This document shows positions 25,136 to 33,846 of a DNA stretch of 64,000 nt, piece after piece. Each line of letters starts with the position of its first letter. Position 1 is the first letter of the stretch. Source of the DNA: Synergistaceae bacterium (lineage in GTDB: Bacteria > Synergistota > Synergistia > Synergistales > Aminobacteriaceae); NCBI GenBank assembly GCA_018436595.1, contig JAHDLC010000006.1:1-64000 (forward strand), given 5' to 3'. The notes under the pieces are model-generated. The model had not been told where the DNA came from and made no database searches. It saw nothing but the letters and a program-made list of their open reading frames with translations. The position numbers and the translations under genes are program-made.

Positions 25136-28100
25136 ATGAACCTGATCAGCATCTCCATCCGGCGTCCCGTGCTGACGCTGGTCATCGTCATTCTTTTCGT
25201 GCTTCTGGGTCTCTCGGGAATGAAGGGAATGGGAGTGGCCCTGCTGCCCCAGATCGAGGTCCCCTTCGTTTCCGTGCGTACAGAGTACGAGGGGGCCGGT
25301 CCCGAGGACATCGAAACCCTGGTGTCCAAGCCCATAGAGGACGCCATCAGCCAGATCCAGGGGGTCCGGCGCATCGAGAGCACGTCCCTTGAGGGAATGT
25401 CCTATGTTTTCGTCGAGTTCGATACGGACGTGAACCTGGCCGACGCGGCCCTGGACGTGGCCAACCGCGTCCGGACGGTCAACCTCCCGGAGGACGCGGA
25501 GGATCCGGTGGTACGGAAGTTCGACATCAACGCCCGCTCCTTCATGGGGATCGTCTTCACGTCCACCCTTCCGCCCCAGAGGGCGAAGGACATCCTGGAA
25601 GACAGGGTGCAGATGCAGCTCTCCCAGGTGGTGGACGTGGCGGAGGTTTCCCTCTACGGAGGACTCACCCGGGAGATCCAGGTGGAGCTCGACCCGGTGG
25701 CCCTGGGAAGTCTCGGCCTGAGCATCCGCCAGGTGACGAACATCGTGAAGAGCGGTAACTACAGTTCCCCTTCGGGGCGCATCTCCCTCGGCGACCAGGA
25801 GTCCATTCTGCGGGTCGTTGGTGAATCCTCCACCATCCGGGAGCTGGAGGAACTCCAGATTCCCCTCTCCGGAGGAGTTTCAGTCCGGCTGGCGGACATC
25901 GCCGCCATCACCGACGGAACGGCGGAGCTGCGCCGGATCGCCCGGTACATGGGAAAGGACTCCTTTATCCTGACCCTGAGAGCCATTCCCGACGGGAACG
26001 TGGTTCAGGCCAGCAGGGGGGTCAGGGAAATGCTTGACCGGATTGTTCCCACCCTGCCTCCGGGATTCACCATGTCCATCCCCTTCGACGACGGGGAATT
26101 CATCGCCGATTCCATCTGGAATGTGTTCCGGGACATGATTACGGGCACGGCCCTTACGGCCCTCATCCTGTTCCTGTTCCTCCAGAGGCTTTCCGTGACG
26201 CTCCTCGTGGCCATCGTGATGCCGACGGCAATCATCGCCACCTTCATGCCCATGGTCCTCGCGGACTACACCCTGAACATGATGACCACCCTCGGCCTGG
26301 CCATCTCCACGGGGGTGCTGGTGAACAATTCCATCCTGGTCATCGAGAACATCATCCGCTACAAGGAGATGGGGTACCACCCCATCGAAGCGGCCGAACG
26401 GGGCACGAAGGAAATCGCCATCGCCGTCCTCTCCACCACGGCCACGAACCTCGGGGTCTTCGTGCCCGTGGCCCTGTCGGGAGGACGCATGGGGCAGATG
26501 TTCAACCCCTTCGCCATGACGGTGGTCTTTTCCACCCTGTTCTCCCTCTGGGTGGCCCTGACCTTCACCCCCATGCTGGCTGCCCGCATCGGCAGCTCTT
26601 CGGGGCCGTCGAAGCTCAGCCGTTTTCTCACGGGGTGGTGGCAGTGGCTCTACAACGGTTTTGACGACCTCCACCATGTCCTGGTGAAGACCGCCGTGGG
26701 CCATCCTTTCCTGGCAGTCCTGCTCTTCGGAGGCCTGACGGCAGGCTCCGTGATGATCATGGACCGCATCGGCTTCCAGTTCTTCCCCTCCTCCGACGAA
26801 GGACAGATTTCCATCTCCATGGAAACCTCGGCCTCGGCCTCCCTCTCCATGACCGACCGCCTGGTGCGGCAGATCGAGGGGCACATCCTCGAACTCCCCC
26901 ACGTGAAGGGCGTGGACGTGGTCATCGGGGGCAGCGGCTCCCAGTCGGGGCTGAACCGGGCCACCGTGCGGATTTACCTGGAGGATGACCCGAAGAGGCC
27001 CTCTTCATTTGCCTTTGCCGCCCCCCTCCGGCCCCTCCTGGCGTCGCTGCCGGACATGAAGTCGAGCGTCACGGCGGGAGGGGGACGGGGCGGCGTCCGG
27101 GGCAAGCCCATCCAGGTGGTTGTCCGGGGCGACGAGGTGGACGTGCTGAACGACGTGGCCATGAAGGTCATGACCATGCTTCGCGGCGTGGACGGCGTGG
27201 TGGACGTGGACCTCGACTGGCGGACGGGCAGGCCGGAGATCCAGATGATTCCCGACAGACTCCGCATGGGGCGGCTCAATTTCAGTTCCGAGAACCTTTC
27301 GGATCTTCTGAGAGGGTACGTGACCGGCCTCAGGGCAGGGGTCTTCCGCGAGGGCGGCAAGGAATACGATATCCTCGTGAAGCTCAAATCGGAGGAAGTC
27401 TCCAGCCCCTTCCAGCTTCCCGACCTTCCCTTTCCCACCTCGGCCGGCTTTGTTTCCCTGCAGGATCTGGCGGACCTGAAAGAGACCATGGGACCCACCC
27501 AGATTCTCCGGAAGGACCGGCAGCGGTCCATTACCGTGGATGCCAACGTCTCCGGTACGACCGTGGGAGAAGCATACCAGGTTATCGACAGCAAACTGAA
27601 GGAGATTCCTCTTCCCCCGGGATACCGGTTTACCTATGCGGGAGAAATCCAGTCCATCCAGGATAATTTCGGGGCGCTGGGCTTTGCCCTCGGGCTGGCG
27701 GTACTTCTGACATTCCTCCTCATCGCGGCCATCCTCGAATCCTTCGTTTTCGCCTTCGTGATCATGCTGACCGTCCCTCTCTCCATCATCGGAGTGGTGC
27801 CGGCCCTCATCCTGACGAACACCCCCATGTCCATCTACGGCCTCATGGGCGTGATCATGCTCGTGGGGCTGGTGGTGAACAACGCCATCGTCATCATCGA
27901 CTACGCCGAAATCGTCAGGAAAGAGGGGATGGATCCCGCCGAAGCCATCATCGAGGCGTGCAGGGTCAGACTCCGGCCGATTCTCATGGCGGACGCCACG
28001 TCCGTCATCGCCATGGTCCCCCTTGCCATGGGCGTCGGGGCCGGAGGATCCTACAGGTCTCCCATGGCCATCGTTTCCATCGGCGGGCTCGTGGCGGGCG

Positions 28101-28192
28101 GCGTTCTTGCCCTTCTGGCCATTCCCCCAGTGTACAAGCTGGTCTGGAGACTGAAGCAGCGCTTCGGCTTCGAGGCGGTGGAGCAGCCATGA
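25136..28192 (+). CDS. RND efflux transporter permease (AcrB-like) with Asn in the proton-relay sites
   Basis: A 1018-aa pump with the standard two repeats of six helices and two large periplasmic loops. RRPVLTLVIVILFVLLGLSG forms TM1. The helix 4 motif reads GVLVNNSILVIEN (Asn397-Asn398), where AcrB-type pumps carry Asp407-Asp408. The helix 10 motif reads GLVVNNAIVIIDY (Asn915), where AcrB has Lys940. The helix 11 Arg is kept in RLRPILMADA. The proton relay is thus replaced by neutral residues, so the coupling mechanism may differ. It overlaps the radical SAM gene downstream by ATGA. The transported substrate is not deducible. Confidence 0.93.
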   Translation: MNLISISIRRPVLTLVIVILFVLLGLSGMKGMGVALLPQIEVPFVSVRTEYEGAGPEDIETLVSKPIEDAISQIQGVRRIESTSLEGMSYVFVEFDTDVNLADAALDVANRVRTVNLPEDAEDPVVRKFDINARSFMGIVFTSTLPPQRAKDILEDRVQMQLSQVVDVAEVSLYGGLTREIQVELDPVALGSLGLSIRQVTNIVKSGNYSSPSGRISLGDQESILRVVGESSTIRELEELQIPLSGGVSVRLADIAAITDGTAELRRIARYMGKDSFILTLRAIPDGNVVQASRGVREMLDRIVPTLPPGFTMSIPFDDGEFIADSIWNVFRDMITGTALTALILFLFLQRLSVTLLVAIVMPTAIIATFMPMVLADYTLNMMTTLGLAISTGVLVNNSILVIENIIRYKEMGYHPIEAAERGTKEIAIAVLSTTATNLGVFVPVALSGGRMGQMFNPFAMTVVFSTLFSLWVALTFTPMLAARIGSSSGPSKLSRFLTGWWQWLYNGFDDLHHVLVKTAVGHPFLAVLLFGGLTAGSVMIMDRIGFQFFPSSDEGQISISMETSASASLSMTDRLVRQIEGHILELPHVKGVDVVIGGSGSQSGLNRATVRIYLEDDPKRPSSFAFAAPLRPLLASLPDMKSSVTAGGGRGGVRGKPIQVVVRGDEVDVLNDVAMKVMTMLRGVDGVVDVDLDWRTGRPEIQMIPDRLRMGRLNFSSENLSDLLRGYVTGLRAGVFREGGKEYDILVKLKSEEVSSPFQLPDLPFPTSAGFVSLQDLADLKETMGPTQILRKDRQRSITVDANVSGTTVGEAYQVIDSKLKEIPLPPGYRFTYAGEIQSIQDNFGALGFALGLAVLLTFLLIAAILESFVFAFVIMLTVPLSIIGVVPALILTNTPMSIYGLMGVIMLVGLVVNNAIVIIDYAEIVRKEGMDPAEAIIEACRVRLRPILMADATSVIAMVPLAMGVGAGGSYRSPMAIVSIGGLVAGGVLALLAIPPVYKLVWRLKQRFGFEAVEQP

Positions 28193-29496
28193 CGGATCAC
28201 CGGATTCCTCCCATGGACCGTCCCTGGCCTTCCAAGCTCTTCGTCGAGGTGACAACGGCGTGCAACCTCCGCTGCGCCATGTGCGTCAAGCAGTCGGGGC
28301 CCGGAATCCCGGATGCGTACCTTTCCGATGAAACTTTCGAAAAACTGGTCCCGGCGTTCCCGACGCTGGAAACCCTCATCCTGAACGGCATCGGGGAACC
28401 CCTGCTTCATCCCGGTCTGGAACACTATATCCGCACGGCGAGGCAGAACGTTGCCGCTGATGCCGTGATAGGTTTCCAGACCAACGGCTCGCTCCTGACG
28501 GAACAGCGGGCGTGCTCCCTCCTTTCCGCCGGAACGGATGCCATCAGCATATCCGTCGATGCCGCAGATCCTGCTCTTTTCCGGTCCATGAGGGAGGGAG
28601 GGGAGACGGAGGATGTAAACCGGGCCGCCGCCGCTCTCGGGAGGGCAAAAGAACGGACCGGAAGAACAGGCTTCCGCTGGGGGGCTGAACTGGTGCTCGC
28701 GCGGGAGACAAGGGCGGAGCTTCCCAAGGTCATCGAATGGGTGGCCGCGCGGGGAGGTTCATTCCTTATCGTGACCCATATCCTGCCCTATAGGGAGGAA
28801 GCAGTTTCGTCGGTGGTTTACGACCCCAACGTAGACAAAACCCTCGCCCATTACCGGAAAAGAAAAGAGGAAGCGGCGGAGCTTGGAATCGACCTGTCAC
28901 TGTACTACACCGCAAAATGGCGCCTGGGCCCGGTGGAGCGCAGGGAGGAGATCATCGCCTGTATGGAGAGGGTGGTTCAGGAAATCTCGGACATGGGGCT
29001 GCCGCAGCACATTCCGAACCTGGTGTCCCACGATGAGGGGCAGTACAGGGAAACAGAACGGCTCTTCAGGGAAAGCAGCTCCCTGGCGCAGGCCCGGGGA
29101 GTGGATCTGCGCCTCCCCGCCCTCGGTCCCAGGATGGACCGGAGGTGCGATTTCATCGAAGAAGGAAGCGCCTTTGTTTCGGTTTCCGGCACGGTCCACC
29201 CCTGCTATTTCCTCTGGCATTCCTTCACGTGCCATGCAGACGGTCGGATCCGTCCCGTGGACGCCCTTTCCTTCGGATCGGTCCATGACCGTCCGCTGCT
29301 CGACATCTGGAACAGTCCCGAGTTTGCTGCCTACCGCCGTGAGATCGGCACCTACCCCTTTCCCCACTGCGGAAACTGCAGCCTGGCGCCCTGTGACTAC
29401 ATCGAGCGCCATGAATTCGAGCAGGACTGCCTGGGGAACCGGCTCACCTGCGGCTCCTGTCCCTGGAGCCTCGGGGTGCTGCAGTGCATGAGATAA
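28189..29496 (+). CDS. Radical SAM protein with SPASM-like C-terminal domain
   Basis: A 435-aa enzyme. The Cys triad for the SAM-binding 4Fe-4S cluster is Cys25-x3-Cys29-x2-Cys32 in TACNLRCAMC. GIGEPLLHP near residue 67 is the GGE-type motif. The C-terminal third has many Cys residues (HPCYF, FPHCGNCSLAPC, then CLGNRLTCGSCPW), consistent with a SPASM domain holding extra Fe-S clusters. Such enzymes often modify peptides or coordinate cofactor maturation. Its ATG overlaps the stop of the RND pump gene by 4 nt, so the two are translated together. No obvious precursor peptide is next to it. Confidence 0.9.
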   Translation: MTDHRIPPMDRPWPSKLFVEVTTACNLRCAMCVKQSGPGIPDAYLSDETFEKLVPAFPTLETLILNGIGEPLLHPGLEHYIRTARQNVAADAVIGFQTNGSLLTEQRACSLLSAGTDAISISVDAADPALFRSMREGGETEDVNRAAAALGRAKERTGRTGFRWGAELVLARETRAELPKVIEWVAARGGSFLIVTHILPYREEAVSSVVYDPNVDKTLAHYRKRKEEAAELGIDLSLYYTAKWRLGPVERREEIIACMERVVQEISDMGLPQHIPNLVSHDEGQYRETERLFRESSSLAQARGVDLRLPALGPRMDRRCDFIEEGSAFVSVSGTVHPCYFLWHSFTCHADGRIRPVDALSFGSVHDRPLLDIWNSPEFAAYRREIGTYPFPHCGNCSLAPCDYIERHEFEQDCLGNRLTCGSCPWSLGVLQCMR

Positions 29497-29531
29497 AAAA
29501 GGGACCTGCTCAGACAGGCCCCTTCACCGTC

Positions 29532-30107
29532 TTACATTGAGAACTTTTTGTATCCTGCCGGAAGCGAGAACAATCCGTTATCGAGCTTTCCCTGCCTGAT
29601 ATTTTTGTACAGGATCGTGGCAGTATCCTGGAGTGTGACGGTGAAAATCTTCAGGGGATAGTTCAGCTCGCCGGAGACCCATACCGTTCCCTCGCCGAGG
29701 TTTTTATCGCTGTAGACGATATGGTACACGTCGCAGGAATAGCCCCCGATGGTCTCGGAGCCTTTTTTCGTCACTTTGCCCTGGTTTGCCATCTTTGCCT
29801 CGAGGTTCTCTGATGAATCCAGGGTCACCTGGGTGTTCGGGATCTCCATGTACATCTTCTGTCCCGGGAGCAGCACATACATCACGGCCGCCCCGGATGG
29901 GATGATGGTGGTCTGCACACCGACGGGGGTGTCCAGCTCCTGTCTCAGGGCATTCCCCTTTACGAATACCTTTCCGGTCATGTCTGCTCCCGCCGCTTTC
30001 GACGAAATGACCATGTCCGCCGTGAATTCAGCCCCAAGAGCAGAACCGGCAAGAAGAAAAACAAGAAACAGCGCCGCCCGAAGAATCCCTTTTGATTTAC
30101 AGTGCAT
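29532..30107 (-). CDS. Exported DUF4412-like protein
   Basis: A 191-aa protein with a signal peptide (~1-24, ending GSALGA). The mature part resembles DUF4412/outer-membrane lipoprotein-carrier-like folds: EFTADMVISSKAAG, GKVFVKGNALRQE, PSGAAVMYVLLPGQKMYMEIP, then GGYSCDVYHIVYSD. This is a beta-rich domain that could bind a hydrophobic ligand; no role is established. The third ATG (30107) is chosen because AAAGGAG lies 9 nt ahead. Confidence 0.8.
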   Translation of the reverse strand: MHCKSKGILRAALFLVFLLAGSALGAEFTADMVISSKAAGADMTGKVFVKGNALRQELDTPVGVQTTIIPSGAAVMYVLLPGQKMYMEIPNTQVTLDSSENLEAKMANQGKVTKKGSETIGGYSCDVYHIVYSDKNLGEGTVWVSGELNYPLKIFTVTLQDTATILYKNIRQGKLDNGLFSLPAGYKKFSM

Positions 30108-30179
30108 GATCTTCATCTCCTTTGTCCGCGACAATAATGGTTCCTGTCGTCTTTCCCGTTCTTTGTATCATTCCCGCCT

Positions 30180-31613
30180 CTATCTGCAGTCCCGTTCGAA
30201 CTTGCTTTTCCGCTCGGCAAGCTCTTTCCGGAATCCCCTCAGTTCAAATTCAGCCCACTCGTCAATGGACTTCGGATACCCCATGCTGGTGAGATCCGCC
30301 ACATGCTGTTTTTCATGGTCCATTATGCCGTCAAACCCGTCGGTTTTTCCCCGAAAATAGTTCATCAGGGCTTCATCCTGTGACACCAGGTTGCCTTCGG
30401 AATCGAATGCCATTATGTTGAAAGACTCTCCGTCGATAATACCTCCTATGACAGGCGCATTCTCACCGGCTCCGCATTCATTCGTTGTGCAGTTGGGAGC
30501 TGTCTGGAATTCGGAATGAATAGCCGCCGGGTTGCCTTTCGTATCAGGGAACGCTTCACTGACTTCCCGCTCAACCTGTTTCTGGTACTCTTCCATCCCT
30601 TTCAGTCCATCCCCAAAATTCAATCGAAACCATTCCCTGAGCGCCTCGTCCTCGTACGTCTCAATGACTTTCTCGATCCACCTGATTTTGTCGCGTAATT
30701 TTTCACAGTCATCGTCAACGGGTCCCTTCACGTTTTCCCCGATGTTCCAGCTGACGGTGTAGGTCACTGTGGCTTTTCCTTCCTCAGAACGGGGCGACTG
30801 TCCGAACGTCACTTTGCCGGTTCCGCCTGCTGCCGGTTTCTCCTGCATCTGTCCGCCTGTGTCTGAAAGGGAAACATCGAAATATGAGGGTACTCCCTTC
30901 CCCTCTGTCGACCATTCATGACTTCCCAGTACGCTGCCTGATTCAGGCAGCGTCAGGCGGAGACCAACGGCAAACAGCGGAACCGCTTTTTCATACCTTT
31001 CGACCTCGCAGGTTTTTCCGGCCCGGATGCGGATCCCGGTAAGTTTATTCGATATTCTGAGTTTCGCGGGGCCCTTGACCGAAAGACTGAGGGAATCCGG
31101 TTCCCTTTGGTAGAACTGAAGCAGCTGAGAAGCAAACTCCTTCCCCTTCGGGGATATGTTTTTGACAATGGCTTCAGTTGCCGAGGACATCCTGTGTATT
31201 GCAAGGCTGCCTCCTTCGGTTTCTTCGGAAGAAAAACGCCCGATGACACTTTTCCTGAGACGGGCCGTGCATCTTCCGGGATGGAGAGGCCCCACGTAGG
31301 TTTCTTTTTCAACGTAGGAATAGCGCATGGCCATCGACTGCGGAAGGAACATCGCCACGGCGTCCGCAACGGGGCCTTCCCTTTGTTTTCCTTTTCCGTA
31401 CGTGCGCTCCATAGTCCCGAATGCGGAGACATTGAGCAAGCCTTCATATCTCATTTCCTTTTTTGTGATGTCCCACTGGACCTTCATTTCGACGAGAACA
31501 TTAATCGGCGTGGCAGTTTCCGCGGAAACCGTGCGGTTTCCTGTACCCAATCCCAGAAGGACACACACGACCGCAAGGACACTTTTCTTCAGCCATTTTC
31601 CCCTGATACGCAT
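30180..31613 (-). CDS. Secreted protein of unknown function with an HExxH motif
   Basis: A 477-aa protein with a signal peptide (~1-32). The long middle is beta-rich and unfamiliar. Near the C terminus, MDHEKQHVADL has His-Glu-x-x-His at 433-437, the zinc-binding motif of zincin peptidases, and acidic residues follow (IDEWAEFELRG). Two Cys flank the preceding segment (CTTNECG). I do not recognise the family. The ATG at 31613 has GAGGGTGA ahead; an upstream in-frame ATG overlaps the Sel1 gene. It is third in a minus-strand set with a secreted unknown and a Sel1-repeat protein. Peptidase activity is possible but unproven. Confidence 0.72.
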   Translation of the reverse strand: MRIRGKWLKKSVLAVVCVLLGLGTGNRTVSAETATPINVLVEMKVQWDITKKEMRYEGLLNVSAFGTMERTYGKGKQREGPVADAVAMFLPQSMAMRYSYVEKETYVGPLHPGRCTARLRKSVIGRFSSEETEGGSLAIHRMSSATEAIVKNISPKGKEFASQLLQFYQREPDSLSLSVKGPAKLRISNKLTGIRIRAGKTCEVERYEKAVPLFAVGLRLTLPESGSVLGSHEWSTEGKGVPSYFDVSLSDTGGQMQEKPAAGGTGKVTFGQSPRSEEGKATVTYTVSWNIGENVKGPVDDDCEKLRDKIRWIEKVIETYEDEALREWFRLNFGDGLKGMEEYQKQVEREVSEAFPDTKGNPAAIHSEFQTAPNCTTNECGAGENAPVIGGIIDGESFNIMAFDSEGNLVSQDEALMNYFRGKTDGFDGIMDHEKQHVADLTSMGYPKSIDEWAEFELRGFRKELAERKSKFERDCR

Positions 31614-31675
31614 GGTCTTCACCCTCTTTCCGCCAAGGGGATCTGCCGATGCCGGTGAAAAGGGAACGACTTTTG

Positions 31676-32341
31676 TCAATACCCCAGTTTTTTCAACCGC
31701 GCCTTTGCCTCCCTGTGCCCCTTCGCGGCGGCTTTTTTATACCAGTGGACCGCTGTTTTCATGTCTTTTTCGACCCCTTTTCCCGCCTCCCTCAGCATGC
31801 CCAGCCACCACTGAGCTTCCGGCAGTCCCTGGAGGGCTGCCTGGAAGTTCCAGTAATACGCCTTTCTGTAGGCAGCAGGGTCCTGTTCACCCCTGCTGAG
31901 ATAGAAGAGCGCCATCTTGAGCTGTGCCTCTCCGTATCCGTGCATGGCAGAGAGAAACCAGAAATCCAGCGCCTTTTCCCGGTCTTTTTTCACGCCTTTC
32001 GGGCCGGTCCACAGGATATTTGCGAGATTGTTCTGAGCACCGTAATGTCCCTGCCTTGCCGCTTTTTCGTACCAGAAGAGGGCTTTTTTTACATTTTCTC
32101 CTGTTCCCCTTCCGAAAGCATAGAAGAGGCCTGTTCTGGCCTGTGCTTCCACATGCCCCGCTTCAGCCGCTTTCAGGTAGAAGGAAAAGGCTTTTGAATC
32201 GTTTTTGGAGACTCCTTTTCCTAACTCGTAGCGCCTGCCGTTTTCATATAACTGCTCCGGCGTCGGGGGCGCCCCTTCCGCCCGGAAGGAGACGCAGATG
32301 CATGAAAATACGAGAAATACCAGGAGGACAGTTTTTTTCAT
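31676..32341 (-). CDS. Exported Sel1-repeat protein
   Basis: A 221-aa protein with a signal peptide (~1-24). Four to five Sel1-like repeats of about 36 residues follow, each with the A..G..A....L......G pattern (AFSFYLKAAEAGHVEAQARTG, KKALFWYEKAARQGHYGAQNN, TAVHWYKKAAAKGHREAKA). Such solenoids mediate protein contacts. Its start overlaps the stop of the upstream gene by ATGA, which points to coupled expression with the secreted unknown there. Confidence 0.88.
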   Translation of the reverse strand: MKKTVLLVFLVFSCICVSFRAEGAPPTPEQLYENGRRYELGKGVSKNDSKAFSFYLKAAEAGHVEAQARTGLFYAFGRGTGENVKKALFWYEKAARQGHYGAQNNLANILWTGPKGVKKDREKALDFWFLSAMHGYGEAQLKMALFYLSRGEQDPAAYRKAYYWNFQAALQGLPEAQWWLGMLREAGKGVEKDMKTAVHWYKKAAAKGHREAKARLKKLGY

Positions 32342-33321
32342 GAGAAATCATCTCCTCCCTGACTTTCGGCCGGAAGGCCGCTTTTTCGGGGGGAAACGTA
32401 GTAGGTCGCCCGGAAGGCAAGCTCATCAGGTATCATCGCCATGATGAAATCGAAAGGAACCTTGTTGGACATCTCATTCCAGAATCCCCATACCGACCCT
32501 GTTACGGTTCCGTTCGACGCCATGGCCTGCCACCGAACCTGTCCCCGCCATGACCGGCCGTTCATGCGGATGGTAATTTCTCCCTTTCCTTCCCACGAAC
32601 AGGATGAAGGAAAAACGCTGAAGGTTTTGCTTTTATCCTGCCCCCGCGGATGTCCCGGCTGGAGATCGAAAAAATAGTCTACCCACTCGTCCGCATGGGT
32701 GGAGTTGACGATTTTTATTTTCACCGTGCCCCTGCACCGGGGGATCCCGTGAGGTGTCAGGCCCAGAGAAAGGGATACATTGTTATCCCGCAGCGGGATG
32801 CCGCGCACACCGTTCGTAATAACTCCTGCAGCCATGATCGAACCCTTGAAAACAGTGGAGGGCGGAGATTTTTTTTGAGGAACCGCCCCTTTCTGTTTAT
32901 TCTGCAGGGCAGCCCTCAAAGGAGCGCCGTCTCCCGTGGAAATCCATACCTTTGCGGCCTCGAGACGCTGAATGACTCCTTCGTAGTACTTCCGGTCGGC
33001 CTCGCTTCCATATTCCAGAGCCCGTTCGTAATTTTTGTACGCTATTTTTCTCTGCTGTTCGAAGTGAAAGAGGGCCGCGCCTTTTGCAAGGCCGGGAGAC
33101 GACAGGGCGAAGCTCGACAGTCCGCCGTCGTTCAGCTGGTAGCTTACGGAACCCACGATTATGTCCATGAAGAGTTCCCGGACGCTGTACGGAGTCTTGT
33201 CACCGCCCGGAAGGATGATCTTCTGATCGATAACCTGTTCCAGGGGCTGGCACATGAGAATTCCAGGAAGAAGCAGGACCAGGAAAACAACTGCCGCTGC
33301 AGGAACACTTTTTTTCATCAT
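32338..33321 (-). CDS. Secreted protein of unknown function
   Basis: A 327-aa protein with a signal peptide (~1-25). A helical segment near 70-110 (FHFEQQRKIAYKNYERALEYG) is followed by a beta-rich C-terminal half (CRGTVKIKIVN, GEITIRMNGRSWRG). I do not recognise a family. The start has GGAGG 6 nt ahead of the first of two ATGs. It heads a minus-strand set with the Sel1-repeat protein (4-nt overlap) and the HExxH protein, so the three may act together outside the cell. Confidence 0.7.
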   Translation of the reverse strand: MMKKSVPAAAVVFLVLLLPGILMCQPLEQVIDQKIILPGGDKTPYSVRELFMDIIVGSVSYQLNDGGLSSFALSSPGLAKGAALFHFEQQRKIAYKNYERALEYGSEADRKYYEGVIQRLEAAKVWISTGDGAPLRAALQNKQKGAVPQKKSPPSTVFKGSIMAAGVITNGVRGIPLRDNNVSLSLGLTPHGIPRCRGTVKIKIVNSTHADEWVDYFFDLQPGHPRGQDKSKTFSVFPSSCSWEGKGEITIRMNGRSWRGQVRWQAMASNGTVTGSVWGFWNEMSNKVPFDFIMAMIPDELAFRATYYVSPRKSGLPAESQGGDDFS

Positions 33322-33420
33322 CTCCCACCTCCATTTTTCGGAGTCTTTGTCCACCTTACCATTAAACGCAAAAAATTAAAACCTTTTCAGAGTGTGGTAA
33401 GGGTTTGAGTCTTCGCTGTA

Positions 33421-33448
33421 TTTACCCTCTGTCCGGTAGGGGTATAAT
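33421..33448 (+). promoter_or_regulatory. Promoter for the ABM-domain gene
   Basis: TTTACC (33421-33426) and a perfect TATAAT (33443-33448) are separated by 16 bp, about 80 bp ahead of the ATG at 33529. The divergent secreted-protein set starts on the other side of this 207-bp gap. Confidence 0.55.
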
Positions 33449-33528
33449 AAGTCAGCAGGGCAGAATGCGCTTTCGGTGCAGAAGCCATGCCTGTCCGCTA
33501 CATTATCCCTTTCGGAGGAGGAAGAATC

Positions 33529-33825
33529 ATGATTATCGTATCCGCATCCTTTTCTGCGAAACCTGGAATGAGGGACGCCATCGCTGAGATTTCCCGAAAG
33601 GCCGTCGAACTCACGAGAAAGGAAAAGGGGAACATCAGCTACACCCTCTTCAAAAGCAGCGATGACGACGTCTCCATGATGTATTTCGAGGAGTGGGAGA
33701 GCATGGACGACCTGAGGGCCCACCTGAAGACGGACCATATCCGCGAGGCCAGGGAGGCCCGGAAGGATATGCTGGACGGCCCGGTCCGGGTACGGGTGTT
33801 CGAGTCGAAGGAAGTGGAACTTTAG
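33529..33825 (+). CDS. ABM-domain (antibiotic biosynthesis monooxygenase-like) protein
   Basis: A 98-aa dimeric ferredoxin-like-fold protein. IIVSASFSAKPGMRD begins the first strand, followed by EKGNISYTLFKSS and the hallmark FEEWESMDDLRAHLKTDH. Small ABM proteins include quinol monooxygenases and isomerase-like enzymes, but many have no known activity. GGAGGAGG lies close before the ATG at 33529; in-frame codons upstream lack such a site. The flavoprotein gene follows 21 bp later and may be co-transcribed. Confidence 0.9.
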   Translation: MIIVSASFSAKPGMRDAIAEISRKAVELTRKEKGNISYTLFKSSDDDVSMMYFEEWESMDDLRAHLKTDHIREAREARKDMLDGPVRVRVFESKEVEL

Positions 33826-33846
33826 ACAGGAGCTGGTTTATTTTTT

